A stretch of 63,480 nucleotides of DNA from Symbiodinium natans. Its lineage: Eukaryota > Sar > Dinophyceae > Suessiales > Symbiodiniaceae. Location of the stretch: positions 182,501-245,980 of the forward strand of contig CAJNDS010000048.1 of the NCBI GenBank assembly GCA_905221605.1, read 5' to 3'. A program made the translations under genes and the position numbers. Under the pieces are notes generated by a model. The model was not told the origin of the DNA and did no database searches. It saw only the letters and a list, made by a program, of their open reading frames with translations. This document shows, in pieces, positions 1 to 9,878 of this stretch; the stretch's first letter is position 1; every line of letters starts with the position of its first letter.

Positions 1-480
1 CTGTTTCTGACCAATAGATTTACTATACGTACTCTATACATTTAACACGTCAAATGATACATATATATATATATGTATGTATCTACAGATGTGCGTTTGT
101 TCGATAAAGGATGTATATCGACTGCAGAAGCACATAAGTTCATAGATGTATTTCCGTGTAGCTACATATTTTACACGAACAAGTTCGAGCATGCAAACAA
201 GGCAACCAAATGAGTATAGACAATTTCATATTTTCAATACAGAAACAAATACCTACGAATGTCTGTGCATATATATATATATATGTGCATATGTAGGTAT
301 GTGTATAAGACATACATCCATACACATACCCGTATGTGGCTATATATATATATATACATATACATAGAAGCAAGTCTACGCTGATACGAAGAGTCAAGCC
401 TATGCACATACTAAATGTACATGTCGTCAAAGTTATTATCTGAGGAAGGGTTCCCCTTTACACTAACCGTGCGAGTATAG
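1..480. repeat. AT-rich leader with TA/TATG microsatellites
   Basis: The first 480 bases are AT-rich and hold (TA)n and TATG-type simple repeats at about 60-75, 269-295 and 340-365. The open frames that cross it on both strands are Tyr/Ile/Cys-rich translations of these repeats, so I see no gene here. Confidence 0.7.
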
Positions 481-520
481 TACCCCTTATTCTCCATAAA
501 CCCTAAACTCTAAACCGAGG

Positions 521-630
521 AGTTACTGGGCAAGGTGATATTTTTTTGGGCAAGGTCATATGTTTACTGGGCAAGGTCGTTTTCTTACTGGGCAGGGTCC
601 TATTTTTACTGGGCAAGGTCGTTCGGTCCA
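521..630 (+). repeat. 21-bp tandem repeat (core ACTGGGCAAGGTC)
   Basis: The core GGGCAAGGTC recurs near 528, 548, 569, 590 and 611, giving five copies with a 20-21 bp period separated by T-rich spacers. Because 21 is divisible by 3 it creates a spurious periodic open frame (546-740). It is a local tandem repeat with no visible gene. Confidence 0.75.
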
Positions 631-965
631 AAAAACAACCTTGTGCCTGTAAAAATATTGCCTCCGAAGGTCATGTTTTTTTAGCGTGCACTTTTGGGTT
701 TAAGGCCTACTCTGGGCTGGCTTTAGGGTTTAGGGTCTAGACCCTAGATAGTGGGACGCGAAGCACATTTGGACCATATATAGTGGGACACTAAGCCAAT
801 CTAGATAGAAACATGTAAGTGAAATATGTTCTTAATGTTATGGGGATTCTTTGGGCGGGTGGGTATATCCAACGCTCGAGTAATTGCTTGACTAGTGAAT
901 GCTTAGACTTGAAATGCTGAACCCTAAACCCTAAACCCTAAACCCTAAACCCTAAGAAGGGCAGC

Positions 966-1340
966 ATGGCCTCAGCAGCTTGCCCTGGAATGGACGCGGA
1001 GCCCCGCATCCCTAAGCCGCGTGATGGAAGCTTCGCTTTTCGCGTCGGGAAAAACAAAGCAGGAGTCGCCGGCTTAAGGTTTAGGGTTTCGGGTTTAGGG
1101 TTCGGGTTTCGGGTTTAGGGTTCGGGTTTCGGGTTTAGGGTTTAGGGTGACATGCCATTATGCAGTGCTTGGAATGTGAGTCGGTGGTTGTATGGAGTTG
1201 CATCGCCTGGAGAAATGGGAGGCCCGGATGTACCTCAGGCCCAGATCCCCAAGGCCTCCTCAAGGCCAAAAACCCGTGGAGAAAATGGAGTCCCAGAGAC
1301 CCAACTGACATGCACAAAGCTTGATAGAAAGGACACTACT
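966..1340 (+). CDS. Two candidate exons of an unknown gene (966-1,078 and 1,166-~1,340)
   Basis: The product is not recognised. Exon one starts at ATG 966 or earlier (MASAACPGMDAEPRIP) and runs through FAFRVGKNKAG to a donor AAG|GTTTAGGG at 1,078. The next acceptor, ATGCAG at 1,165, restores the same frame: AG plus T makes a Ser codon followed by AWNVSRWLYG, and the frame stays open to 1,349. The 87-bp intron between them is almost entirely (T)TTAGGG and TTCGGG repeat. Start, end and strand are inferred from codon texture and splice signals only. The second piece may end before 1,349. Confidence 0.35.
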
Positions 1341-1988
1341 CTGAAGTGACTCCTGAATCCTAAATCCTGAAACCCCGCGCGCAAAATCAGATCCCTGAAG
1401 CTCTACATCCTAAACTCGAGCACGTGCAGGTGGTCAGCACGAAGGTCCAGGGAAAGCCTGGTGCACGCGGCTGAGATGTTCGCTTTCGCGGTTGAAGAGT
1501 GCGGGTTCTTTGTTTTGGGATTTAAGAATATAAGGTTAGGGTTTAGGGTTTAGGGTTTAGGGTGTAAGGTCTAAGGTTTTTGCAAGGTTTGAGGCTTTTG
1601 CCACCCTCGGCACAACTCGATTCGGCGCACAGGGCTTGTAAAGTAAAGTTATGGGGTTGGGGTAAGGTTCATCCAAGGCTGGTGTCAGTTTTGTCGTCAG
1701 CTAGTACCTTGAGTACGGGAAGGCAAGCTCAGGTGCTTCATGTTGAGAGAGATGCGTCAGGAGAAGTGGGTAGGCGTTTGGCTTCAGAGTGCATACCGCT
1801 GTTATGCCACAGTGTCTGGGCGCATTGAAAGAAACTTTCATGTTGGGTCAGTTTGGAAGTCTCTAAACCCCAGACCCTAAACCCTACAACCGTGGACTCT
1901 TGAGGGAGGTACGGAAACGTTGACCTGGGCTTGTGTTCATACCCTGTTCGCGATGCGGCAGCACCTTGCGACTCTCTTGCCACCCGAA

Positions 1989-2089
1989 GTTTGGGGTTTA
2001 GGGTTAGGGCTTAGGGCTTAGGGCTTAGGGTTTAGGGTTTAGGGTTTAGGGTTTAGGGTTTAGGGTTTAGGGTTTAGGGTTTAGGGTTT
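1989..2089 (+). repeat. Telomere-like array (TTTAGGG, variant CTTAGGG)
   Basis: About fourteen 7-base units lie on the plus strand, starting with degenerate GGGCTTA copies and becoming perfect TTTAGGG. Confidence 0.9.
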
Positions 2090-2221
2090 ATGGCAACGAG
2101 CAGTTTAAGAGCACTGAGAGGCTCACAGAGCCCTCCGAAGCCTAAAATCCTCAAAGCTCCAAACCATAATTACTTCCACTTTCCAAACCTCAGGCTCTAA
2201 GACCTAAATCCCTCAAGCTCA

Positions 2222-2266
2222 CCCTAAACCCTAAACCCTAAACCCTAAACCCTAAACCCCAAACCT
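2222..2266 (-). repeat. Telomere-like array (CCCTAAA on plus strand)
   Basis: Six CCCTAAA units end ten bases before the acceptor TCAG of the exon at 2,277. The array therefore sits at the 3' end of the upstream intron, where CTAA could serve as a branch-point sequence. Confidence 0.85.
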
Positions 2267-2276
2267 CCATAGTCAG

Positions 2277-2520
2277 GTCTTCTACCAGATGACGCACACT
2301 GACCGCGTGCGGAAGCTCGACCGGCAAAGTGACAAGGCTGCCCAGGCGCCGGGCCGGGGAGCATATCAGCCCAGGGAGCTCCATACCACCTTTGAAAGAG
2401 GGTTCAGGGTTTAGGGTTTAGGGTTTAGGGTTTAGGGTTTAGGGTTTAGGGTTTAGGTTTAGGGTTTAGGGTTTAGGGTTTAGGGTGCATTCTATGATTA
2501 TGCGACACTTGGAAGCCCAT
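2277..2520 (+). CDS. Two-exon fragment of an unknown gene with an all-telomere-repeat intron
   Basis: The family is not recognised. Exon one (2,277-2,401) follows CAG and reads VFYQMTHTDRVRKLDRQSDK, then a Gln/Ala/Gly stretch and ELHTTFERG, with donor GG|GTTCAG. Exon two starts at 2,484 after TTTAG. GG plus G restores the frame, giving VHSMIMRHLEAHW, with a possible donor GTACCC at 2,521; without it the frame stops at 2,568. The 82-bp intron (2,402-2,483) is only GTTCAGGG followed by TTTAGGG units, and its last TTTAG is the acceptor. The charged first exon looks strongly coding. The second is short, and its downstream flank resembles fold-back family B. Confidence 0.45.
2402..2486 (+). repeat. 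Telomere-like array acting as a complete intron
   Basis: The stretch is GTTCAGGG followed by about eleven TTTAGGG units, one of them shortened to TTTAGG. It fills the interval between two in-frame coding segments and supplies both the GT donor and the TTTAG acceptor. Confidence 0.85.
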
Positions 2521-3696
2521 TGGTACCCCAAACTTGCTTGGGTTCTGGGTTCCCTTATAAAGTCCTAGCCCCCAAAATGGGCACCCATATTGTATGATGG
2601 TTACTGGGCTACTAAACATAAAATAATATGATCTTTATAGTTAGCTATTTTTCATCGCTATATGTTCATGTACTTATATTACTGTGTTCGTATATGATTC
2701 CTTCATTTCAGGTTTCGGGTCTATGGGGACCAATTACGAGTTGGCATATCCAGAAGGTTGGGAGTTAGAGGTTCAGGGCTGGAACTTAGGGTTTTGAGGC
2801 TTATCGGTTGTACGCACAGGTTTGCGCTCATGGTGAGCTGGCTCGTTCTTGCCGGGACTTGCTGTGATGCACCAGTTGGACAAGTTTTGAAGCACGCCGG
2901 CCCTTACCAATACTAGCACCTCGTGCGGGTCCAGGGACAAGCTACCTCGGTAAGCAAGCTTTGAAAAACTCCAACCCTACAAAGCCCCAGACCCCTAAGC
3001 TCGTAAACGAAAGCCCGAAGTGCAAGTACCATTGTTTATAGGGATCCGAAGTTTGGGCCCCTATTATATGTAGTAGTATAGTGTTTATAAGGGTTATGTA
3101 ACAAAGGACCCAAATTAAGAAGGGCTTATACTTGGGACCCTAGACTAACATCAGGCCCGGTTCAGCTACGACTTCTCGCCCATGAGTGTGGTCGTCAAGG
3201 ACCAACTTGTTGCTTCCGAAGCAGTGCACGCTGGAAAGATCATGTAATCACGGGATAGTATAATAGATACACTGCAAAGAAAGGAAACAGGAAAGGGCAA
3301 CGAGTGGAGCAGCAGCATCATCGCGTTATCGCAGTAACGTGCAATGGCCACAGGAGTGAAGAAGGGTACACAACTACCAATAGCTGTGGGAGCCCACCGG
3401 TTCAGATAAGAGCTGCGGTAGTTGTGTAGAACTTTGGGTCCAGGGACTTGGGCAGAGACTTCTCGTGCACAGGTTATAGGCGCCTGGTAGTTTTTCGCCA
3501 CCAAAACTAAAAGATCAGTCTCCCGATCGGTGCGTTCAGTGGCAGCTGCTGGCGTGGGTGTCCTTAAGGAATTAGTCTCGTTTCTTGAGTTTGCAATGCT
3601 GGAGATGGGCATGTCTCTACATGTTGGTCGTTCTTTGCGTACCAGCACTGTCTGGCCTTGTATTACCACAGCAAACCCAAACGGGACGAACAGAGC

Positions 3697-3805
3697 CCCT
3701 AAACCCTAAACCCTAAACCCTAAACCCTAAACCCCAAGCCCTAAACCCTAAACCCTAAACCCTAAACCCTAAACCCTAAACCCTAAACCCTAAACCCTAA
3801 ACCCG
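3697..3805 (-). repeat. Telomere-like array (CCCTAAA on plus strand)
   Basis: About fifteen CCCTAAA units with one CCCCAAG variant. The unique DNA before it (3,140-3,690) has a 167-codon minus-strand open frame without recognisable features. Confidence 0.9.
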
Positions 3806-4211
3806 AAGAGAGCTGATTCAGAGAGTCCCCGCTGGACCTTCGGCTCTCAAGCCAGACACATAGTACACGGATGTGCTCACATCGAAGGACCCTGGCAAGC
3901 CCCAGCTATTACTACGAGCCCTGAGGCCATCAGCAAGAAAGCTGCCAATGTAGGGTCAACCTAACCACTGCAAAGCCTCGTTGGACTCCATAAACCTGAA
4001 GCTTTAAGCCCCAAACCTGCAACTGAGAGCCTCAACAGCCGTCTCCGCCCCACGACGAAAGGCAAGCAACGAGTCTCTGAAACCCAAGAGCCTAAACCCG
4101 GAACCCCAAACCTTTTTCTTCTCAATCCCTCCGAAGAGCCTTGAAGCCTTGAGCCCAAAGCCCTGTAGCCCTGTAGCCCTGTAGCCCTAAACCCTAAACC
4201 CTAAACCCTAC

Positions 4212-4306
4212 AAGCCCTAAAGCAACGCGAAAGCCATGAGTTCCGGCACGGAGACATTCCTGCCAGCCTGGCGTCCGCAGCAGATCCGGCGCTTGCATCG
4301 GCCTCA
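4212..4306 (+). CDS. Possible exon between a CCCTAAA array and a GGTTTCCC donor
   Basis: This unique segment lies directly after a CCCTAAA array (about 4,185-4,215). It reads QRESHEFRHGDIPASLASAA and on to ALASAS, ending at TCAG|GGTTTCCC. A second frame (MSSGTETFLPAWRPQQIRRL) is also open, so the frame is not settled. No domain is recognised. Confidence 0.22.
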
Positions 4307-5039
4307 GGGTTTCCCAGACTTACTACTAGGGCCACTAGGGTTTATGGGGGTATAGAGTGTATAGGGTTTATAGGGTTTAGATTGTTTCGGGTTGAGGGTT
4401 TAGGTTTTAGAATCAGATGATGGGGGCGGGGGTGTATTGGTGAGATTTTGGAGTTGTTTTAGTCGTTGCTCTACCGGGGTTATAAGGTGAGACCGTATTG
4501 ATAGTTTTTTGAGGCTCCTGCCGTGTATCGTTGAGGGTTTAGAGTTGATCTTGGTTGGAGAGTCGGACCCTAACTTATCGAGGGTCTAGGGCCTCTGCGG
4601 TTCATGGTGGCACCCGCTGCATGCTTCTACTGGTGCTGCAATCGAGTGCCCACAGTACCGTCAATACGTGCATGAAAATTCCAGCTTCGGGTGGAAAAAC
4701 TCACTTTAGACATGAAGGAATACGAGATTGAGAATGCAACCCGCTTCGCTCAAACTTAACCCCGACTCCTAGCAATGGTTATGATCCTGGGCGCCTAGTG
4801 GGGGGCAGATCGCGATGCCCGAGGTTTTAGAGCGAAGAGTTGTGGGAAGTGATGAACTACACAGAGTCTACAGGAGTGGCACTGAAGATATCAGCCGAGC
4901 CCACGTACTTGTCGAGCCTTGCCGTTTTTCTCTTGTATGTCGCTTGCAGATCCATGCGCAATCGCGCAGCGGCAGATGCCAGGACCTGCCTTATCGGTTG
5001 ATTCAATTGTTGATTTGACATGTTGGCGATTCAGTCTTT

Positions 5040-5142
5040 GGAGGTTCATGGGTAGCTATAAGCAGGGTTATAGTATCCCAACTAGGGTTATAAGTATAGT
5101 TACCCTACTTATAGCCCTAGTTACAACTACCCATGAACCTCC
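5040..5142. mobile_element. 103-bp fold-back (MITE-like) element with 16-bp terminal inverted repeats
   Basis: The left end GGAGGTTCATGGGTAG and the right end CTACCCATGAACCTCC are perfect inverted copies. The interior is also imperfectly self-complementary (TATAAGCAGGGTTATAG against CTACTTATAGCCCTAG). It has no coding capacity. No target-site duplication could be assigned. Confidence 0.75.
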
Positions 5143-5198
5143 ACGAGTTGGCACTTCAGGCTTAGGTTGCGGGGGCGGCAGGCGGGGGGCAGGCTGGG

Positions 5199-5217
5199 GG
5201 GGGGGGGGGGGGGGGGT
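5199..5217 (+). repeat. Poly-G tract
   Basis: An uninterrupted run of about 19 G lies in a G-rich context. Similar G or C runs occur at 7,721-7,732, 14,818-14,834, 32,134-32,155, 54,975-54,989 and 60,897-60,916. Confidence 0.85.
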
Positions 5218-5301
5218 GAAAGTTGTGCGACCTACAAGCCCATGTGAAGACTTTTCGCGAGCAATAAGCTCAGCCATGGAGGAATGGCATCAACAGCTTG
5301 T

Positions 5302-5368
5302 TTAGGGTTTAGGGTTTAGGGTTTAGGGTTTAGGGTTTAGGGTTTAGGGTTTAGGGTTTAGGGTTTAG
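5302..5368 (+). repeat. Telomere-like array (TTTAGGG)
   Basis: Nine to ten perfect TTTAGGG units. The last TTTAG is directly followed by a coding-looking segment, so it could be a splice acceptor. Confidence 0.9.
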
Positions 5369-5475
5369 GGGACCAGCACAGTGGAGCAGAATTTGCTGGA
5401 CATGTTCGGACATGCTAGTTGCTGTGAGCAAACTCCCACGACGGGACCATGTAATTTTATTGGATTCTTAGAAAG
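5369..5475 (+). CDS. Possible exon directly after a TTTAGGG array
   Basis: Reading starts at the G after the array's final TTTAG: GTSTVEQNLLDMFGHASCCE, then QTPTTGPCNFIGFLERVF. The frame is open for over 40 codons. It looks like protein, but the end is unclear and no family is recognised. The upstream array would be the end of the preceding intron. Confidence 0.33.
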
Positions 5476-5652
5476 GGTATTCTGGATAGCTTATAGTTCA
5501 TATAAACCCTAAACCCTAAACCCCTAAATCCCTAAGCCCCAGGGATCAAGCTGTTCCCGAGTGGCCTGGAGACCCTAAGCTCCTTCTGTCTGGAGTCCAA
5601 GGTTCATCTTGGGGTATGTTACAAAATCCTATGGGCCCGTTTCCCTGTTTGG

Positions 5653-5808
5653 CCCTAAACCCTAAACCCTAAACCGTAAACCCTAAACCCTAAACCCTAA
5701 ACCCTAAACCCTAAACCCTAAACCCTAAACCCTAAACCCTAAACCCTAAACCCTAAACCCTAAACCCTAAACCCTAAACCCTAAACCCTAAACCCTAAAC
5801 CTAAACCC
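5653..5808 (-). repeat. Long telomere-like array (CCCTAAA on plus strand)
   Basis: About 22 units, nearly all perfect, with one CCGTAAA. It is among the longest arrays in the window. Confidence 0.95.
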
Positions 5809-6184
5809 TCATGCGATTCCAGATCCAAAAAAAGCACCTAAACCCTAAACCAAATCCAGCTGCAGTTCTTGGAGGAGCCGCCCTGCAATCGATCTCGAGG
5901 TTGGGGCAGTTGCAGGTGAAGTGTACCCTAAACCCAACACTCTAAACCCTCAACCCTAAACCCTAAACCCCAAAGCCCAAAGCCCAAACCCCAAACTCTA
6001 AACTGTATTGTTGCGGTTTATTCGGCGGAGGACATGAGATCGAGTCGTAGAATTCATACAGGAACCTAAACACTTGGGAGTGCTAGTCATCAGTCCCGCT
6101 GTACTTCAAGCACTGCACGTGTACCTAGCAACCCTCGCCTAACTCCATGCAGCCCTGTAGTGTGTGGGGAGGATCTTTGGATAA

Positions 6185-6250
6185 GAGTGGTGGTGGCGCA
6201 GCAGCATGAGATCTGAGGGGGGTAGGTTCGAATCTTACCTGGTGCTCCAG
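6185..6250 (+). other. tRNA-like / SINE-like promoter remnant
   Basis: TGGCGCAGCAGC (6,194-6,205) resembles an RNA polymerase III A box. GGTTCGAATCT (6,225-6,235) matches a B box with a short T-stem (GTAGG/CTTAC), followed by TGGTGCTCCA. The 31-bp spacing is too short for an intact tRNA and no matching 5' acceptor arm is visible. A second copy (GGTTTGAATTTCG, then GGGTGCTCCA) lies near 28,013-28,043. The likely identity is a tRNA-derived SINE fragment. Confidence 0.3.
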
Positions 6251-6486
6251 AAGTCTCCCGAAGCTCAGATCTTGCATCCAAGTTTGGATCTTGAAAAGGC
6301 TCAGGTCGCAAGTCCTCAGTTTATCTTCCATCTGGAAGCTTTTGCCGCCCAGCAAAAGGCATGTACTCCATGTTTTTTTCTACCACCTCCGCTCCACTCA
6401 ACAAGAGCTGCCAGACACTCTATCTAGCCGGTTCTGTATTCGGCTTCCGGTCGGACGCCCTGCAAGTATCATGATTGTGACTCTTC

Positions 6487-6560
6487 CCTAAACCCTAACC
6501 CCAAACCCCAAACCCCAAACCCTAAACCCTAAACCCTAAGCCCTAAACCCTAAACCCTTA
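6487..6560 (-). repeat. Degenerate telomere-like array (CCCTAAA/CCCCAAA)
   Basis: About ten units including CCCCAAA and CCCTAAG variants. The segment after it (6,568-6,630) can be read as EVSTSRFPESREAWENPA up to a GAG|GTGTGC donor, too little to call an exon confidently. Confidence 0.85.
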
Positions 6561-6701
6561 CTACTGAAGTTTCAACATCCCGTTTCCCTGAATCCCGGGA
6601 AGCCTGGGAGAATCCCGCGAGGTGTGCGGCTCGCAAAACCTGCACATGTCGCGGCCAAGCCGGCAGCCGCCTTAGCTCTCAAGCCCTAAACCCCTAAACC
6701 G

Positions 6702-6791
6702 TTTAGGGTTTAGGGTTTAGGGTTTAGGGTTTAGGGTTTAGGGTTTAGGGTTTAGGGTTTAGGGTTTAGGGTTTAGGGTTTAGGGTTTAGG
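6702..6791 (+). repeat. Telomere-like array (TTTAGGG)
   Basis: About twelve perfect units. The array begins at CCTAAACCG|TTTAGGG, a head-to-head junction where orientation flips from CCCTAAA to TTTAGGG. Confidence 0.9.
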
Positions 6792-7082
6792 GAACCATAA
6801 ATCCTAACCCACCTAAATCCCTATCAAGCCCGTTGGGATCCTGGAAGGATGTTAATTTCTCCAGGAACCCGGAAATCTTAGATCCTCAAGCCTATACCCG
6901 GGCAGCTATGAGGCTGAACCCCACCTACACCCTCTGACTCAGCACCTACGAGGCGGAGCCCTACCTACCCTAAACCCTAAACCCTCTGACTCAGCACCAG
7001 GCTGTGTCCAAAGTCTTCGGGCATGTTCATCAAGGCCTCACCTCGCAGGTGCCCCGAGGGCGGGGGGGATGAACCTTTGTCC

Positions 7083-7200
7083 TGCCCTAGACTGGGGGTC
7101 GGAATAATTTCTAATAGTATTCCCTTACGGTCCCCTACCCCCCCAAAAAAAACCTATTCCAATTGTTCAAGCCCCTATATTACACTCAGCCAAGCCAGAA
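7083..7200. mobile_element. Fold-back family C, copy 1
   Basis: GGGGGTCGGAATAATTTCTAATAG.. ATTCCCTTACGGTCCC at one side and CCCCTATATTACACTC at the other resemble the element at 15,773-15,893 (GGGGTCGGAGTAATGAC.. ATTCCCTTATGCTCCC.. CTCCTACATTATAGAG). The two share order and spacing but have diverged, which suggests a dispersed non-coding element. Confidence 0.5.
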
Positions 7201-7916
7201 AGTAAAGTCCCGAGTCCCAGTTCGTACTTGTAAATAGAGAGCTCCAGAGTCGAATCGCCCCTCCACCCGAAATCGGCGGGGGAGGGGGTTAGGGTTTGGG
7301 GTTGAGGGTTTGGGGGCCTCAATGTGGAGCTGATATGGTTTGACTTTTCATGGAAACTTTGGCCGTGAAGGCTTTCAGTCAACGTACTGCTGAGTGCCGG
7401 AAGCCACCCGCGACCTATTCCCAATTCTACTGGACCGTGGCCTCTCTTGGCCGCCAGTCTATGTTGGCATGTCGCATTCCTAGAAAACATGCTCTGCTTG
7501 CAATTCCACAAAAGGCTCTGCCTTTACTCTTAGCCACAAGAAGCCGGTTCGGGACTTAGGGGAACATCAGCCCATGGCCTGCAAAGCTTTAAAAGCTTTG
7601 CACAGGTCGAGTTGTGAACTTCAGTGGCTGCCAGCGGAAGCTCCAGCACTGGAAGCAGGCCCCTGACGGAGGGTTCCGGTGCCGTCTCTTCAGGGGTCCT
7701 ACCGAATTGCCTGTGTATAGGGGGGGGGGGGGCTCTAAAGTACCCACGCTGGGTTGCAGCGGCCGGCATGTCCCCTGGGCCCCTTTAAACGACTGGGAGC
7801 ATACGACGGGTTTTCAACTTGCCTGACACAGAAACGGAAGCGTCCTGTATGCCAAAGAAGCCAGGTTGGACCCCGAGCTCTAAACCCGCCAGTCGGGCCA
7901 GAGTGCTGTTCTTTTC

Positions 7917-8025
7917 TACTAATTGCTTAAACAAAATATTCTTCCTTATTGCGGGTAACACAGGGATTATTAGTTTTTTATTCTGTTGGGGTTCTTAAGC
8001 AGCAAATAGTAGTTTTGGGTGCTTG
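7917..8025. mobile_element. Fold-back family D, copy 1
   Basis: The right part TTCTGTTGGGGTTCTTAAGC then AGCAAATAGTAG is the reverse complement of the segment at 22,583-22,657 (ACTACTATTTGC, TTAAGAACCCCAAAAGAA). The left part CTACTAATTGCTTAAAC pairs with the right end. It is non-coding and MITE-like. Confidence 0.5.
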
Positions 8026-8210
8026 TTATTCATGGGGGCCTCGGGCTTCGGTGCTTCGGGTCTGGATCCTGCAGGAACCTCTCTAGGGTGTAGGGATTCA
8101 ACCCTTCGGCCCTTCAACCCCGTTCTTCACAACCCTAAACCCTAAACCCTAAAACCTAAACCCTAAACCCTAAACCCTGAACCCTGAACCCTAAGCCCAA
8201 CTGGTTCCAG

Positions 8211-8265
8211 GCAGCCCTTGCTCAGACTGCTCAGCAGCTGGGCCTGGACATATGGGAGAGCCAGG
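8211..8265 (+). CDS. Short exon enclosed by telomere-like repeats on both sides
   Basis: After a degenerate CCCTAAA array the acceptor CTGGTTCCAG is followed by 18 codons, AALAQTAQQLGLDIWESQ, and then CAGG|GTTTAGGG. The donor GT is thus the first GT of a TTTAGGG array. The peptide is helical and Gln/Leu-rich, and the alternative frames are less protein-like. The gene is unknown; neighbouring exons were not joined with confidence. Confidence 0.45.
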
Positions 8266-8381
8266 GTTTAGGGTTTAGGGTTTCGGGTTTGGGTTTAGGG
8301 TTTAGGGTTTAGGGTTTAGGGTTTAGGGTTTAGGGTTTAGGGTTTAGGGTTTAGGGTTTAGGGTTTAGGGTTTAGGGTTTA
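8264..8381 (+). repeat. Telomere-like array (TTTAGGG)
   Basis: About 16 units with a few TTTCGGG or TTTGGG variants at the start. It begins exactly at the 3' end of the exon candidate at 8,211. Confidence 0.9.
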
Positions 8382-8447
8382 TGGCGGAGGGGTGGGGCAG
8401 AGGGATGGATTTGCTTGGATTTAGGTCGACAGGTGTACTTGGCTCAG

Positions 8448-8538
8448 GATGTTCCCCCTTATACCAACAGTCCTTAATAGGGATTATAGTACCCCTAGTA
8501 TAGTCCCTATTTTGGACTGTTAGTATGAGGGGGAAAAA
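8448..8538. mobile_element. Fold-back family A, copy 1
   Basis: GGATGTTCCCCCTTATACCA and ACAGTCCTTAATAGGGATTA on the left are mirrored by CCCTATTTTGGACTGT and TAGTATGAGGGGGAA on the right. The family consensus is a ~90-115 bp near-perfect hairpin bounded by GGGATGTTCCCCC and GGGGGAACATCCC. Confidence 0.75.
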
Positions 8539-9234
8539 CCCAATGGACAGGTAAACTTGGTTGTTGATTGGCTTGTCAAGGCTGGGTTAAGCTACTAGAA
8601 ACATCGAAGCATGGAAGTCCCTGATGCAACGCCCGTTCAGTGAGGATGTTCGTTCAGTTTTGTGTCCAACGCCTACGCGCTGACCTGTAAGAGCAGGTTG
8701 CCCAACGATCCCAAGCAACCGCGCACTTTCCAAACAACATAAGTAAACCCTAAACCCTAAGGTCCCCCCTGTGGACAGCTTCGCCACTCGCTTGGCGGCG
8801 CCGCTTGCGAGGCATCTCATCTTGTCACGGGTTGCAAGCTGCCCGATGTGCTTTCTTTGTACGTGGGTACGCGAGGACGGATTTGAGGCTCTCGACCTAT
8901 GGGGATCTGAAGGTCTATTAGGTTGAGTATTTCAGTGTTGGGTGTGAAATCCATTGCATTTCGCCGTATCGCGGCCGAGGCTTAATGCTTGAACCCCCCA
9001 AACAGACCCTGAACTTTGACCCTGCAAGCATTGGCGAGCCCACCACCTGTACTGTACCTCTGAACCCCAGCCATAAACCTGCTTGGATTCCACACCTCCA
9101 TGCTCATCTCACGGCCTAAAGCCGAAAAAAACCCTAAAAAGCTGAAACCCCTAAAGGCCTTCAGTTTTGAAGCCGTACGGATCCCTAAACCGCTATAAAT
9201 CCTGAACCTTCCGAGCCCTCCACAGCAGAGCGTA

Positions 9235-9312
9235 CCCCTAAACCCTGAACCCTGAACCCTGAACCCTAAACCCTAACCCTAAACCCTAAGCCCTAAACCC
9301 TAAACCCTAACT
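9235..9312 (-). repeat. Telomere-like array (CCCTAAA, CCCTGAA)
   Basis: About eleven units ending seven bases before the acceptor CGCAG of the exon candidate at 9,318. Confidence 0.85.
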
Positions 9313-9317
9313 CGCAG

Positions 9318-9420
9318 GGCTTTGGTGGAGCACTTCGGCTCTCTCGACCGGGCCTTCGCTGCCGTGGCACGTGGCAGCACAGGCTCGGTGCACGGGTTTG
9401 GCGCGCGTCTCCCCAGTCCC
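9318..9420 (+). CDS. Candidate exon resembling part of an EF-hand-type repeat
   Basis: After the acceptor CTCGCAG the frame reads ALVEHFGSLDRAFAAVARG, then STGSVHGFGARL. The pattern HFGSLxxAF followed about eight residues later by G(S/T)V..F resembles the regulatory helix-loop segments common in dinoflagellate calcium-binding proteins, but the calcium ligands (D-x-D-x-D) are absent, so a working EF-hand is not shown. It abuts a family A fold-back element at about 9,421, which would begin the next intron. The parent gene is unknown. Confidence 0.35.
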
Positions 9421-9545
9421 ATCTTGGGATGTTATACTATGTTATACTAACAGTCCTTAATGGGGATTAGAATAGGTCCCCCGATAATACGAAGAGTCCT
9501 TAATGGGGATTATATAGAATAGAGGGGTACTACAATCCCGATTTA
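9421..9545. mobile_element. Fold-back family A, copy 2 (degenerate)
   Basis: CTTGGGATGTTATACT, TACTAACAGTCCTTAATGGG and a second AGAGTCCTTAATGGGGATTA are followed by AATCCCGATTTAGGACTC and GGGGGGA. The order matches family A, with an internal duplication. Confidence 0.55.
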
Positions 9546-9878
9546 GGACTCAGTAGATCAGAAGGGGGGAGCATCGCAAGTCCCCTCGTGTTTTTGACAG
9601 TTCTGGTCCTGAGCCCTGCGCTGTAGCACGTACCAGGTCTAGCTTGCTGGCTTGAGAGGCTGCTGTGCCGTCGAAAGCCTAAACCCAAACGTGTCCTGGT
9701 TGCCAATTTGGCTCGAGACATGGAACACTGACTCAGTTTTTCAAACCACAGCATCGCGTAGACGCAGGCCAAGGTCATGTAGGCCTGCCCGCATAATCAT
9801 CAGTGTAAGAGCTTCCGGAACATGCACCAAAAAGCTATGGAAAGCGTGCAAGACAAGTTTCCTCACTTTAGCTGACCC

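Noticed and set aside
3166-3669. 167-codon minus-strand open frame
   Set aside because: It has no recognisable domain, no clear splice signals and unremarkable composition; the length alone is not convincing in this GC range.
6185-6250. Functional tRNA gene
   Set aside because: A and B boxes are too close together and no acceptor stem partner is present; kept only as a SINE-like remnant.
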